Shown in pieces: positions 1 through 13,200 of a stretch of 64,000 nt of DNA (position 1 is its first letter; each line of letters starts with the position of its first letter). The stretch is taken from positions 6,509,501-6,573,500 of the forward strand of contig NC_060110.1 of the NCBI RefSeq assembly GCF_021155765.1. The letters are read 5' to 3'. Origin of the DNA: Diprion similis (taxonomy: Eukaryota; Arthropoda; Insecta; Hymenoptera; Diprionidae). Under the pieces are notes generated by a model. The model did not search any database and was not told the DNA's origin. It saw nothing but the letters and a program-made list of their open reading frames with translations. The position numbers and the translations under genes were made by a program.

Positions 1-1640
1 AAAGGCTGCAATGAATTTCTTAGGGCACTATTCCGACGTAATTTTGCGAGAGAAATCGATTGAGCGCAGTCCCAATACGCTGCGAGCAGCCCCTGAAAAG
101 TTACAGCCGAAAAACTGCAGATTTTCATCGTCATTTCTCTGCTGTTGGTCCTACGCTCTTTTTCATGTTTTTTCTGAGTTCCTGGTGGTCGAATTACTCT
201 AGAAAGGGTCATACTAATCGATTCGGAGACGCAAACTTTTCGGCTCTGAAAATCGAGAAAAAACTAAGGCTAACCCCTTTGGATTTTTGTCAAAAATTTC
301 GACGATTCCGGAAAAGGCTGCAATGAATTTCTTAGGGCACCATTCCGACGTAATTTTGCGAGAGAAAACGATTGAGCGCAGTCCCATCACGCTGCGAGCA
401 GCCCCTGAAAAGTAACAGCCGAAAAACTGCAGATTTTCATCGTCATTTCTCTGCTGTTGGTCCTACGCTCTTTTTCATGTTTTTTCTGAGTTCCTGGTGG
501 TCGAATTACTCTAGAAAGGGTCATACTAATCGATTCGGAGACGCAAAATTTTCGGCTACGAAAATCGAGAAAAAACTAAGGCTAACCCCTTTGGATTTTT
601 GTCAAAAATTTCGACGATTCCGGAAAAGGCTGCAATGAATTTCTTAGGGCACTATTCCGACGTAATTTCGCGAGAGAAATCGATTGAGCGCAGTCCCAAT
701 ACGCTGCGAGCAGCCCCTGAAAAGTTACAGCCGAAAAACTGCAGATTTTCATCGTCATTTCTCTGCTGTTGGTCCTACGCTCTTTTTTATGTTTTTTCTG
801 AGTTCCTGGTGGTCGAATTACTCTAGAAACGGTCATATCAATCGATTCGGAGACGCAAAATTTTCGGGTCCGAAAATCGAGAAAAAACTTTGGATTTTTG
901 TCAAAAATTTCGACGATTTCGGAAAAGGCTGCAATGAATTTCTAAGGGCACTATTCCGACGTAATTTTGCAAGAGAAATCGATTGAGCGCAGTCCCAATA
1001 CGCTGTGAGCAGCCCCTGGAAAGTTACAGCCGAAAAACTGCAGATTTTCATTGTCATTTCTCTGCTGTTGGTCCTACGCCCTTTTTTATGTGTTTTCTGA
1101 GTTCCAGGTGGTCGAATTACTCTAGAAGGGGTCGTACTAATCGATTCGGAGACGCAAAATTTTCGGCTACGAAAATCGAGAAAAAACTAAGGCTAACCCC
1201 TTTGGATTTTTGTCGAAAATTTCGACGTATCCGGAAAAGGCTGCAACGAATTTCTTAGGGCACTATTCCGACGTAATTTTGCCAGAGAAATCGATTGAGC
1301 GCAGTCCCAAAACGCTGCGAGCAGCCCCTGAAAAGTCACAGCCGAAAAACTGCAGATTTTCTTAGTCATTTCTCTGCTGTTGGTCCTACGCTCTTCTTTA
1401 TGTGTTTTCTGAGTTCCTAGTGGTCGAATTACTCTAGAAAGGGTCGTACTAATCGATTCGGAGACGAAAAATTATTGGCCTCGAAAACGACCAAAAACGT
1501 CATGCTAATTTCTTCATATTTTTGGCACATAGTTCGACTTATCCAAAAAATTCTGCCAACAATACTAACACGGACTATTTCGACCTGATTTTGCCAGAGA
1601 AATCGAATAACTGCAGTCCTAATACGCTGCGACTCTCATT
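1..1640. repeat. 312-bp satellite tandem array (right end)
   Basis: The segment beginning AAAGGCTGCAATG recurs at 1, 313, 625, 924 and 1236, giving periods of 312, 312, 299 and 312 bp. The short period is explained by loss of about 13 bp next to 890. Copies 1 to 5 differ by only scattered substitutions; a sixth copy from about 1544 is strongly decayed and fades out near 1640. The array is already in register at base 1, so it continues to the left of the window. Open frames of 60 to 100 codons recur in every monomer because the unit is repeated (312 is divisible by 3); they show no family resemblance and I do not call them genes. Confidence 0.95.
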
Positions 1641-2254
1641 TCTGCAGCTGGTCTCTCTTCCGTTATTACTGTGGTGTGGAAGAATTAATTCAAAGGAATG
1701 GTCAAAGAACATGGAAATCGCATAATATTGATAAAGCGATGGGGAAGGGAAATAAAAATTTTTCAGCTATGATGTTTTATTTTGGTCCAATCTCAGTATA
1801 TTCACTATGCCCTCATTCGATTACAAGTGTAAGGATGTCAGTGTATAATTGTTTCAAGTCTACTTCACTGAAAATACACACATCACGTTCTTCCTCCTTA
1901 ATCGGCATCCTAATCTACTCTCGCTGACCTGTCTCTCGTCATCCCCATCCTGCCCCTCGTCACTCGCTATTCGGCCTATTTTCGTAGAGCAGCCTCAGGT
2001 ATCCTGCACCCTCAATACAGACCTGAAATTACATGATACATATTAATATTATACATTTTACCTCAAGTAGCACATGAAAAGTAGTAATAAGATAGTAATC
2101 AATGAAATTTGTGAGTATATGTTAGGTTCTACCCTGCGCACCGGTGAAAAGCACCACAGCAAGATACGACATGTAGGACACTGTATTGTTTTATATATCG
2201 TGAATTGAAATAAACGAATAAACAAATTCATGTGCGTTGTCTTTGTATTTTCTT
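1641..2254. other. Unique AT-rich DNA with a possible transcript 3' end
   Basis: No coding sequence is recognised here. Two AATAAA hexamers sit at 2209-2214 and 2217-2222, followed by a GT-rich stretch around 2232-2250, which is the usual layout of an animal cleavage and polyadenylation site on the + strand. No upstream exon could be assigned to it. Confidence 0.35.
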
Positions 2255-2545
2255 AACGGTCGGTCCGACGTTATTTCCATGACTCTTTTGCGTAACTTAA
2301 GGTCCGATTCGTTCAGAAAAAATCGTACAAATCGATTCTGAGACAATAGATTTTCAGCTAAAAACAGTAACCTTTTTGGATTTCAAATGAAAATTTCGCA
2401 GATTCTGGATGAGGCTGGAATCAATTCGTCGATGCGCTGTGTCAGTGTAATTTTGCAAGAAGAATCGATTGGGTGCATCCCAAATACGCTGCAAGCAACG
2501 GATTAAGAGGTACAGCCGGAAAACGAAAGATTTTTATCCTAATTA
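2255..2545. repeat. Decayed satellite monomer
   Basis: This stretch follows the order of landmarks of the 312-bp unit: a CCGACGTTATTTCC-like start, AATCGATTCTGAGAC, a TTTTTGGATTT block, a GATTCTGGATGAGGCTGG block, AATCGATTGGGTGC and CCCAAATACGCTGC, then CAGCCGGAAAACG. Similarity to the array is clear but heavily mutated. It is separated from the array by about 600 bp of unrelated DNA. Confidence 0.75.
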
Positions 2546-5500
2546 ACATTACCGAACTTGGCTGAAAAATGAATTGCCTCGAATGAATCTATTCAATCGG
2601 TCGTCACTTCATATAAGTCATAATAATATCTGACACTGCATTATCCATCTGGGTACATGTGATAGTAACATTAGTTCTCGCCGTCTTTACTTACCTATCG
2701 TTTACCGACCTAAGATGCGCAATGCACAGCGTGCCGCTTGACGATGAATTTATCTCGTTCATTTCCGATAACGGAAAGCCCCATTAGGCTAGTAGCCTTT
2801 ATACATTTTCAGTCAACGTCTGATGCACTGCTTTACCTTTGATTTCAGAGACTGCGACGTTCACTATCGATACCTTACCAACTAATCGCCGTTGACTGAA
2901 GTAATCGCATTCAACCTCTTGTACCTTGCACTGGCAATTTCACCGTTTTGTATGATCAATTATTCCCCTGGTAACACGCCGCAACTCGACTGGCAGTCGA
3001 GGATTCTGCATTGCCACGCGAAACGCAATGAACTCCGCCGAGCTCTGATTTGGAAATTTATTAATCGATCATGCAACCATAAAAAAACTTATCGAGTGCA
3101 TTACCTGATGATGTCAGAAGACTCACATCCTTGGGTTATTTTTAGTAACAATTCGGCCGGCTTGGTGGGTTTGGGGGTATTAGCAGCTTCACGTATTATC
3201 GACCAAGTTGGTGACCACGCCGGTAAGAAAAGTTCTTTATAACCAACATCTATCGCCTGCAAAACGTTGGTAACATACCTTCGACATTGTGAAATTGAAA
3301 GATTGAGAAAATCTCGTACAAGAATGATGTACACCAAAACTTTACAACTAAATGTCAGTCAATTACATGAACGTGTATCGTTCATATTTACCTGAATATA
3401 TTAAATTTTTTATTGGGGATAGTAGAATCTCTGATATGCTCAATCTATTTTTTCAAAGTTTTTCATATATTTCACATACATAAGCTGAATAACATCATGA
3501 AAATACTAGCGTTTCCGTTAATTCCGACTAAAAAATATCGTCAAAGTTTACGAGGTGTCCGCAAATCACCAATCAGTACGGGGGTGGCTTGTTACAAAAA
3601 GTTTTTTGACGATAATATAGTTCACTATTCCACAGGCAAAATTCAGCCGTTGAAATTTTTACATTATTGTATTATATTAGGGGTTACCGAAAACATGCCG
3701 AACATCCGGGTAAAATAGTATCGACTTCGTCAGGAATACATGTTTTTAAAATCGAAATCCCTAGTAGTGAATCAAATTTTTTCAAATTTGCGTCTAACAA
3801 ACGTGTGATGATCCAAACCCACTAGACCACGATTTCTTTTCAACGCAACCTATTTTAAGGGGGTAACCTGTTTCAAGTTTCAAGTATACCAATTATCGTA
3901 TTTACACACGCCAAGCATAAAAGAATTGCAAATAACTGTGAATCTGGAATCATTCTTCACACGAAAAAAATTAGTATTCTTCAATCATTTCAATGCATTC
4001 ACGTCGTAGCAACTTTCTTGAAACCTGCAGTTTAATGAATTTTCTGATCATTGCTGTGTAAGCACATGCGTCACACGCGTGTTCAAGTCAAGGTACGAAT
4101 TCTGCTCACGGCTGTAAGTTAGCATGCGGAGGATTCCGTTTAACGAAGCAGCTAGCCACCCGTTTCAACCAATGTAAGCTGCTCAATGGTCACTGCAATG
4201 GGCATTGAACAGAATCATGCACCCCGTTATCCATCCTTGATCCTCAGTGGTTCGACGAGATTCTCGTCAAACGGCGCACTCGTAACCTTGATGCTAATGC
4301 AGGTTGTTACTTCTAAGAAGCTTCGGGTGTCTGCAGCTCATTTCAAAAGACCAAAATCGTCACCACAAAAATTCTCCAAGTCTCTCTATCTTATCTGTGT
4401 CTATTTACTTCGGCGCGTACACCTGTACTTTCGTATCTTACAAATAACACTTTCAAAGGAAAGATTTCACGCTCAACAACGCCTGCATAACATGGGTTGG
4501 TCTTACCTGTCGGCTAGTAATGAGAGGCGAGGTACGCAGACCACGATTTCCTACCTGGCGTCAAGACTCGCCTGCTCGATTTATCATTCGAATCTGCGAA
4601 AACGTTCGCTATTCTAGTACCACAATTAATCATACAATCCGAGATCATTAAACGACTCTCAAAGGATTAAATGCTTCTATTTCTATCATCAGGTTGATCA
4701 CAGGATGAAACTTTTTGCCTTTTGTCTCTCAAGTCCGTAAAGACTTCATCTGTGGTTTTTAGATATCATCATTGCATTAAACATGAAAGGACTGAATTCA
4801 AGGCTAATAAGGCAAATTTGAAATTAGTATGTTGTGTTACAAGTGTGGAAAATAGGCAATTTTTGATGAGTGTGAAGTTTGTATCTTGAGTCGCAGAGGT
4901 GAGTGCTAGACTCTCGGAAAGTATAGACTCGTGGAGAATTCTGTTGCCTGTTGAAGGTGTCATAGTTTGATTAATTGTAGATGTCTCTTAAAATTTCAAA
5001 GAGTAGAATGAAGATAAAGTCAGTAATTTCCGGCCGTGCGCTCGTTTATTTGCGAAACTGCTCATTTGAATAACTGCTATTCAAAGTAAGCTTAAAAATC
5101 AGAAACGAGATGGTGACCATTGCTCTTAATGTCATCAATTACAAAACTTTAGTAATATCTTAAAAGTTTCTTGAGATCTGTGCATTTTCCATGTGATCAA
5201 AAGAAACTAGCGCGTCAGGGCTGAATTGAGATCTAGGATCGACCGCTAGTTGAGTGATCACAACATTCGTCCCCCTCGCCATTCATACGTTGCCTTGTGC
5301 ACATAGTAAGCCTGGTCCGAATGAATTATTTTCCCTAAACGACCGTTAAATTCGGCGTGCACCCTTGAGCAGATGTTGGCATAAGGTATCGGGATTTTTT
5401 TCTCTCCTCTTGGGTCCATGGAAGCGGGCCGGGGGCCACCCAAGAGAGATTTCTCAATCGCGTCCATTGACGCGTCAGAATCCCGAGTCTCGAACCAAGT

Positions 5501-5754
5501 CAAAATTCGAAACTCCAGTTGCCCTCCGACAATACCGCTCACCGGAAGAATAATGTGCCCTTATCCTCAGGGTCCGGGATCCATCCTGCATTGTCCCCAG
5601 AAACTTGGTGCATCGGCATTCATCGCAACTTTGTGCCTAGGTAGAAAAAGCGGAGTCCTACTGAGAATCGCCGAAAGTTCTGTCGACTAGTCCTAAATCC
5701 ACCCGACAGAATCCCATCGCTGTCCTTTATCTCAGTTTCTCCATCCACAGGGTG
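2546..5754. other. Gene-free stretch
   Basis: Open frames of up to 143 codons exist (for example 4186-4617 + and 5258-5542 -), but none shows a recognisable domain, signal peptide or splice-supported extension. The GC content rises around 5390-5700. I see no RNA gene or well-formed repeat. Confidence 0.5.
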
Positions 5755-6260
5755 TTCATTAAGGGGTCTTGCCAACTGACAAGCAAAAAAAGGGTTCTTT
5801 CAAGAATTTTTTTTAATAAGTTTTAACTATAAATATTGATACAGGCTTTGTTAGGCTTAATAAATACACTCTTGAATTATGTAAAAAAAAATTATTTGTT
5901 GTTGTTTTTAATCACTTTTTATCCATGAAAATCGTAGTTGAAAATCAGTCTGAAAAAAGGCAGCTCTGCAGTGTTGATGATTTCTCGGAGATCGTTAATC
6001 TGAAACCAAAAAATTGAACGGTTTTAGATTCAGCATGTTAATGGCCTTGGAATGAATCATCCGTTTCTTGAAATTCCGATTTAACTATATTTTAGCAAAA
6101 AACGGCAAAAAAGAGCAGTCATTTTCAACTTTTTCGAAAAATGACCGCCATTCTGTGAATATTACAAACATCAAAAATCGTATGATTCATTCCAAGGCTT
6201 AAAAAAATTCTTGCAAAAACCCTATTTTTTTTAATCGTCAATTGGGTAACTCCTTATGAA
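5755..6260. mobile_element. MITE-like non-autonomous element with ~62-bp terminal inverted repeats
   Basis: The left arm at 5755-5816 and the reverse complement of the right arm at 6199-6260 align along their whole length with a few mismatches and one or two small gaps. Shared blocks include TTCATTAAGG/TTCATAAGG, CCAACTGAC/CCAATTGAC and GGGTTCTTTCAAGAATTTTT/GGGTTTTTGCAAGAATTTTT. The interior is AT-rich and has no open frame for a transposase. A second, perfect inverted repeat is nested inside. A target-site duplication could not be fixed because the outermost bases have decayed, so the superfamily is unknown. Confidence 0.7.
6044..6198. repeat. Nested perfect 17-bp inverted repeat (hairpin)
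   Basis: GCCTTGGAATGAATCAT at 6044-6060 is the exact reverse complement of 6182-6198. Within the loop, GTCATTTTC at 6118-6126 pairs with GAAAAATGAC at 6136-6145. Together they could fold into a hairpin of about 155 nt. It lies off-centre inside the 5755-6260 element and abuts its right terminal arm. Confidence 0.8.
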
Positions 6261-7037
6261 AGTAATTGTTGGTTAAGAATTCAATACCATTCTTCAAATC
6301 ATTACATTCCCAATCTACGACAATTTGTTTAAACATACAAAGACAGAAAGTACTTGAGATAATCAACAAACTCTTGGAAATCGGGGCTTCGTTACAAATT
6401 GCTTCAAAAATGGTTGACAATCTAGTAAATTTGTCCGATGTCATTCTACGATGATTAATTTTATTCGGAATACAGTTTTCTTCCAAGTCACTGGAACAGT
6501 TTTTTTTCAGTGGACAATTCAACGTTGTCATTGAACCTACTAGATCTTTAGCATTTTTAAAGCGATTCAAAACGAATAGTAAATATCCAAGTTTTAGTTT
6601 GTAATTCCGAAGGTTTACACTTTTATACTTTTTGAAAAAAAATCTTCGTAGCTTACGAAGATAATAATTTGATAAATACTCAATTTAGAACTACCTTGTA
6701 TTGGGAAGACTGAAAAAATTCCATGTTCGTGTAAACCAACACATTCTAGGTAAATCCGACAGGATATATTCCGCAGTTATCAAAGCCCTTAGTTTCTCGA
6801 AGCTGTTTTTCGGATTTCACCGGATCCCCAGAGAGCTGGTGCCGAGATAGCGACTCAGGCAACTCAATGGATGTGTACGTACAGTGGACATAAATTTGTG
6901 CAGGTGGGGAATGGGTCCGTCGTTCGATCTTCACAGCGGGATCGGCATGGGGTCCGAGACGCGGCGCCCCTGCATGGGCGCTGGGCCTTTGGGCCCGACG
7001 CTGAATCCACTGGGAGGCTCGGGTGGGGATCAGAGGT
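6261..7037. other. Intergenic DNA upstream of the APCDD1 homologue
   Basis: No coding region is recognised. The sequence is AT-rich to about 6740, then becomes GC-richer from about 6780 onwards, consistent with the 5' flank or leader of the gene that starts at 7216. Confidence 0.4.
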
Positions 7038-7044
7038 TATATAG
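7038..7044 (+). promoter_or_regulatory. TATA-like box upstream of APCDD1 homologue
   Basis: TATATAGG lies in a GC-rich context about 175 bp before the start codon at 7216. A start site roughly 30 bp downstream would give a leader of about 145 nt. This rests on the motif and position only. Confidence 0.3.
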
Positions 7045-7215
7045 GCGTGGGGTAGGTCGGCTCTGAGAGAAGTTTTAACCAAACTTTGGCTGAAGTGACA
7101 GGGAGGACGCACAGCCCAGCGTTGCTGTATACGGACGTCGAAAATGTCGAAGGTGAAGGATTCTTAGCTTAATTTTTTGCTGCAATAACATCTCGGAGAG
7201 TATTAATACAACGCC

Positions 7216-10200
7216 ATGGTCGACGCCCTGATCCTCCACGTTGGGATTCTCCTTATCGGTGAGTAACAAGATCAGTATCTACTGTTCATTTAGAGATTGT
7301 TCTACATTTCCTTGTATCATATTCAATGATAGGTGAACATTCCTTAACCGTCCGAATCAATTCAAGTAATTGGCTTATTATTACTGTATTACACGCTGAT
7401 TAACACAACTTGGTGATAAAAATTTTTATGAAATTTTACCGTAAGATTTGGAAAAATTTTGGAATTTTGTTTTGAGTGTACAAAACTTGAAACATAAGTC
7501 TCGATTTTTACTTATAAACAAACTCAAGCTCTCCACAATATGAATAATTCAAAAAATAAATTCTTGTCATAATAAGTCGGCAATTAAAAAAATATCACTT
7601 TAGATTTTTTGTATCATCATAATCAAAGAGGGTAAACCTCCTTAAAATCGCAGAGCTTTGTCAACTGTGCAGTTATATCCACACAATTGCGGCGCCTTCC
7701 GTGAGAATCAAATATCATATCATGGAGGAAAGACGTATGCAAATGGGAAAACGACGCGGGGGTTCATGTGAAGCTTTGTTGAATTATTCCGGTTAATCAC
7801 ACAGCTTCGAATCGTTTAATTTGAGTTTATAAGCGCCACGGGATGCATTGCTGCACGATCGAGGAGGTTGCACCTCCTTCAAGCTTGGCTGTCGACGCTG
7901 CAGTCGTCGTTAGCAGGCTCAAGTTGGGCAGAATACGAAATGCGAAGAATAGCAATCAGCTGAGACAACGTGTTGCCACGTGGTGCCCACTGATCGTGGG
8001 AATGTCTTTCACGGATGAACACTTATGCGCAATGCACGTGTGTATTATTGGGCATTTGCAAACTGGTCGAAACGATCTTTGGTTTTCAAAAGCAAAAAAT
8101 CTTTGGTTTTGAAAACCAATTAAATCATTGTATAAATATTATGAATCGGAAAAAGAGTTAGGGAAATATTTTTCTCATAGAATAGACACATTCATCAATA
8201 CTTTGTAACTGTTGACCAAACTTATGAAAGAATTATACACTCATTTTGTTATTATTATTGAGATAGAAGGTATATATCTGATATGAGATTAAACTAATTT
8301 TAAATTGTTTTCACATGATTTGCTGAATGGATTTTAACTGATTGAACAGATGGAGTATTACTTAATTTACAGGGTTGGTTATTGAGGGTTTTATTTGATG
8401 TTATTGAAGTTATTGTGATACTGGTTAGTATAAAATCAATTTTCCATGAACAAAGATGCATTCGATTATTTGAACGGAAAGAGTATCAGTTAATTTCGTT
8501 TTTATCCAGATCTACAAATCACTTGATTGAATTTTTATGCAAATTGAAAACAAAAACTAACGATCACTATCAAATTTACAAACATCTTTACAAAATTTTT
8601 ACATTTTGAAATGAAATGATTTTGTCATTATTTTTGTCAGCACGTTATAATTGATAGTAATAAGTTCCTGCAGACAAGAGCATAATTGAAAAATACCGAC
8701 TCATCGTCAAACTGCAGAGTTCAAAAGCGGGCGATAACTATCAAACTCGGCAGACTGCTCACGAGTAGCGAGTAGCATGTTTTTATAAGATTTCCAACAT
8801 CCACCGCGTGGCTCGACCCTCGGTACTTTTCCTTGCATGCACACGCAGCGTCCGCATATGTTTAAAACATAACATCATTCTCAAAGACTGCGCGGTGGGC
8901 GAGGGTGGAGGGCGAAGAGGGTAAAGAGCCCTTGAAACCCAAGAACGAAGGCTGCGGGTCCCGGAACCCCAAGAATCGTGGAGTCGGGTTCACTGCTCAG
9001 TGTCAGTGATCAATCCTCGACCGAATTTCGTACCAGGTCAGAGTTTACCCAGCTGTCCAGAGCCTTGACGCACAAATGCCGTAAATTGCTTCAGCAGATT
9101 GAAAGCACGACGCGGACCATCAATTTTGAAAGGAAAACTTTGAATACAATTTCTCATTCATCGAATTGTAGAAATAATTTTTAACCGAAACATGAAGTTA
9201 CGTTTTTTGTCAACGGCTTTGCACATTTTTTGAACGCTTTTTCTATTCTCTTGTCAATTTTATTTAGATAATTATATATTTTTATCCGGTTCTGGGGTAA
9301 GAATTTTACAACCATTACTATTTTTCAGTATATATTTTCCTTCACATATTTTTGAAAAAAATCTAGTTTTTTCAATCTCTTTTAATCCTAAAAAAAACAT
9401 GATGAAAAAATTTAAATGACCAATTTGTTTCACCGAAGTTTAGGTAAATTAGTGATATGAAAATTTCTAATTATCGTCTGAATACTCTTTTACAAATGTA
9501 CGGAAAACCTTTTTAAATACCAATAAAATTCTTGAGCGTAGAATCCTCAAGCTAGCTAGAAACATCTGCAAACAGATTTGCAGGGAAATGCTTAAGTGGT
9601 TAAACTTCTCTACCAGTTTTGTCAGTTGGATTCTGACTGGTAAGAATTTGGGATATTTTATCCAGCCAGATCTCGGGTTGTCGCCGCGATGGGGTTTTAC
9701 GGGGGCCCTGATCCCAGGCGTATAGGCAAGTCCAATAGTGGCAGGAGGCTTAGGATCATCGAATAAATTTATCTTCCGGAATCTGTCAGACCCTAAATCT
9801 CCCGAATCCTTCGTCGGAGCAGGGCCACAGCGGGCGGGCTACTCTGGTACCTGCTGGGTTTTATACCTCGGACATGAGACCCGAGAACCCAGGGTGCGTC
9901 CCTTCGATACCGGAGCGCCATAGCCTCGCGGCCAAGTATGACACTATATGCATTGTCCTTTTTATTACCGTTTGTCTTCCAGGTCCATCCCTCGGCATGG
10001 TTTGGGGCCCCGAACGCGGCGGAGACCAGTGCCAGGCCTTCTTCAGAGAGACTATTGTCTCCGACCTTGCAATCGCTGTTGATTCCACCCCGTTGAGATT
10101 GCACGCCACTTGGCTATCACAGGGGTGAGTTTTCGCACCATTTTATTCTTTAGACTCTCAAAATTCGGCTTTTTACCCTCATTGAGAGGCTGATCACTTA

Positions 10201-13200
10201 TTAGTTTGTGGGCGCCCAAGATTTCCAGATTGTACGATTTGGAAAATTTTGGATATCCAAATGAGTTCATTAGAACTCCCCACGATTTCACTAGATTTCA
10301 GAGATTTCCGATAATCTTATAGGATCTTAAAGGATTTCAATGAATTTCAACGTATTGCAAGAGGGAGTTCATGTGATTTCAAGAAGGTGGATTTGCATAA
10401 TTTCATTTTTCATAATTTTAAAGTATTTCGAAGATTTTCAACGATTTCATAAGATTTCATGAATGGTGTACACAGGGTTTTAAGGGTAGTCTACCCCTTG
10501 GTCTTGATCTTTGAAAACTTCGATTTGTATTTTCACATGTACTGTTTTCAAGGCTATGCCTAAACTTTTCCCAGAAACACTTCGAAACGTTGTATTACGT
10601 ATATACCAAGAGAAGTACCTCAGGAACAGATATTCTGTTCTGAGCAAACTGAAGAACGATCACAACTCCAGACATTCCTCAGAGCCGGTAAGGTCTTTGA
10701 TCATGTCACTTTCATGATATTCACAATCTGAAAATCTATTAAAGTCATTTCATCAACAAACTGATAATAGTTACATCAACCGACAAAAAATGCAATCAGA
10801 ATTTTGCAAAAAAAATATAATCATTCGAAAAAATAAGGTATCATTACATCGGCACTGTTTTCATATCGAAAAAATCTTGGATAAGCTTTTGAAGCTATTT
10901 TTATTGTGAGATAGACAGTCTAGTCAGATACTTCATACGTTACCGACTTACAGCAGTTGCAGGGTGCTTGTAGCAAACTGTGACCCTTTGTGCCTACTTG
11001 ACGAGCCCCGAAGGCAACTCGGGTTCCGAGACTCTTACTCCCGAAGTGTACCCCATCCTTTGCGTCTATTTTAACCAGGGAGAATTCGCAAGATGAACAT
11101 GTTGAAGGATTCTTATCTTCTCCTGAGTTATTAAGAACAAGGTGGCCTGAAGTATAACGTTGGCTATTTTGTTGCGCTGAACATCTTGCTAGTTGAGAAT
11201 TTGAACTTTGTGCTACCCGTATGAATAACATTTATTCGTGAAATCTTATGATTGAAAAAATTGAAAAATTCTGACAGCCTTTCAAGCTTTATATTGTTTG
11301 TTCAAAAGGTGCGAGACGAGATCGGGACCCGAATACGTGATCCGAAAGTACACCTTCTACACGAACGGTACATTTTTGCTGCTGCGTCACCACTACGCCG
11401 AAGAGTCGTGCAGTGTGGCCACTCACACAGTGACAGCTAGAGGTGTGCTGCGGCTGCTCTCAGCGTCCATTTTGACTCCTGGAGCCACAGAAGCTAGGTT
11501 TCAGTTGGATACGGTCCACGTGATCCCCCTAAATCGGCAGGTAAGCATGGATATAATTTTGATTTAAGTCTTGTGGAACAAAGCGAGGAGCTTCTCGCGC
11601 GGTGTGAAGCCAGACGGTGCCGTCAATTTGCTCTCGTGAATAATAATCAGATCCAGCGACTGTGTGCCAAAGAGAAACACCGTGAGATTGACTGACAGTG
11701 AAGTACGAGACGGTCGGCTATCACGAGGCCACTGTTTATAATCGTACCCACAAGACCGATGGTAAATCACTCCCCGTGTCGCAGGTTGCCCACAAACTGG
11801 GACTCAGGGTGAACTCATCGTGTGGACCGCAGCCAAAATGGCGGCCGTACGTCCCTCAGGTCGTCTACGAACTACCTCACCACCGCATTTCCAATCCCCT
11901 ATGGGAAGGGCCCAGGTACAACTCCCTACAGGGTCATCAGCCTTCGCGGAATCGGCGCGGCATCGACTGCCTTGAAACACTCGGCCTCGAGTTTGGGGAA
12001 CTGCGACTACTCAGGGTCCAGAAGAGACCCTCGGCCTCCAGGACGACCCATCACAAGCCCGCAGGCAGGCCCAGAGTCGAACTCCTATTAGGCGGTCTTC
12101 CGCCCACAACTCAAACTCGCTTCACCCACAGGCCCACGGCTCTACAGTCAACCCCACTTCTGAGGTCTGACACGGTGAGTAGAAGTTGAACAAAAAATTC
12201 ACTCATATAGCAATAAATGCAGTTGCAGTCATTCGCTCGCAGGTAACATTGATAAATTTTAAATGATTTCTCGTTCTGTCATCAGACAACGGGGTGTCCA
12301 ATGTGCAGCGCGATATCCCGAGGAACAGAGACGAGTCCGCCGGTTCTCCACGAAGTCGCAGCACTACCAGCACTGCTGGGCGGAAGCTGGGCGAGCAAGA
12401 GCTGCGAGAGCGAAGAGGGAGGCTTGTGGATGAGAAGACAGTTTCGAGTATGGCCGGGAGACAAGCTGTGGACGGGGCAATGGGACTACTTTAGGGATCC
12501 GAAGTGCAGCTCGTTCTTGTACGCGGTAACAGCAGCCGGGAGCTACCTTCAACGGGCTGGGCGACAACGGCGCCACAAGGAGCTAGAAACGGAAGCTTCG
12601 CAGTCCGCGCTAGATGGGGACCGTCTCGAAGCTCGGGCCCGACGAGAAGTTGTGTCCTGGATGACTCCGGAGCTAGCGAAAAACATATGGGACATATACG
12701 TCCCGAAGCGTGAGCAAGTGTCGGCGGAAGAGATGCTCCCGACGATGGACGAGATCCAGGAGGCCATCACGCGGCCGCCCGCGCCGCCGAAGGTCCCCGT
12801 AACTGGGGCCCAACTTTCAAAGCGCAGCCTCGTTGACGAGGACGACTCCTACCGCCATCTGCTTCAAAACGCGCACCCTTCTCTCGCGCTCTCCTTTGCC
12901 ACCATGCTGCGTGGTAACCAGCGCTACGAGGAAACGACGCCCGGCGTCTCTGTCACCCCGACGCCACCAACTCCGACGGGAACCACCGAGCTTGACCTTC
13001 ACGTCGCCGAGTCCATTCTTGTTCCTGGGGACCCAGCGATCGCTGCTCGCTGCGGTGGCCGCGGGCGGCTCGTCGCCTGGCCCCCCGACTGCATCCCACG
13101 GGCCCTCGAAGCCCCCGCCACCCTTGGACTTAGGGCTCGCGTCGGCGTCACCTGGAGCGGCGAATACACTCTTCTGCTCGGGCCCAGGGACGGCAGCCTC

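Noticed and set aside
11-1258. Repeated open frames of 60-100 codons on both strands in the first 1.3 kb
   Set aside because: They recur in each satellite monomer because the unit is 312 bp. They have no domain or coding bias and stops appear at random between copies.
4186-4617. 143-codon open frame on the + strand
   Set aside because: No recognisable family, no splice support and composition like surrounding non-coding DNA.
5258-5542. 94-codon minus-strand open frame
   Set aside because: Residue pattern looked somewhat protein-like, but no domain, no conserved start context and no exon neighbours could be found.
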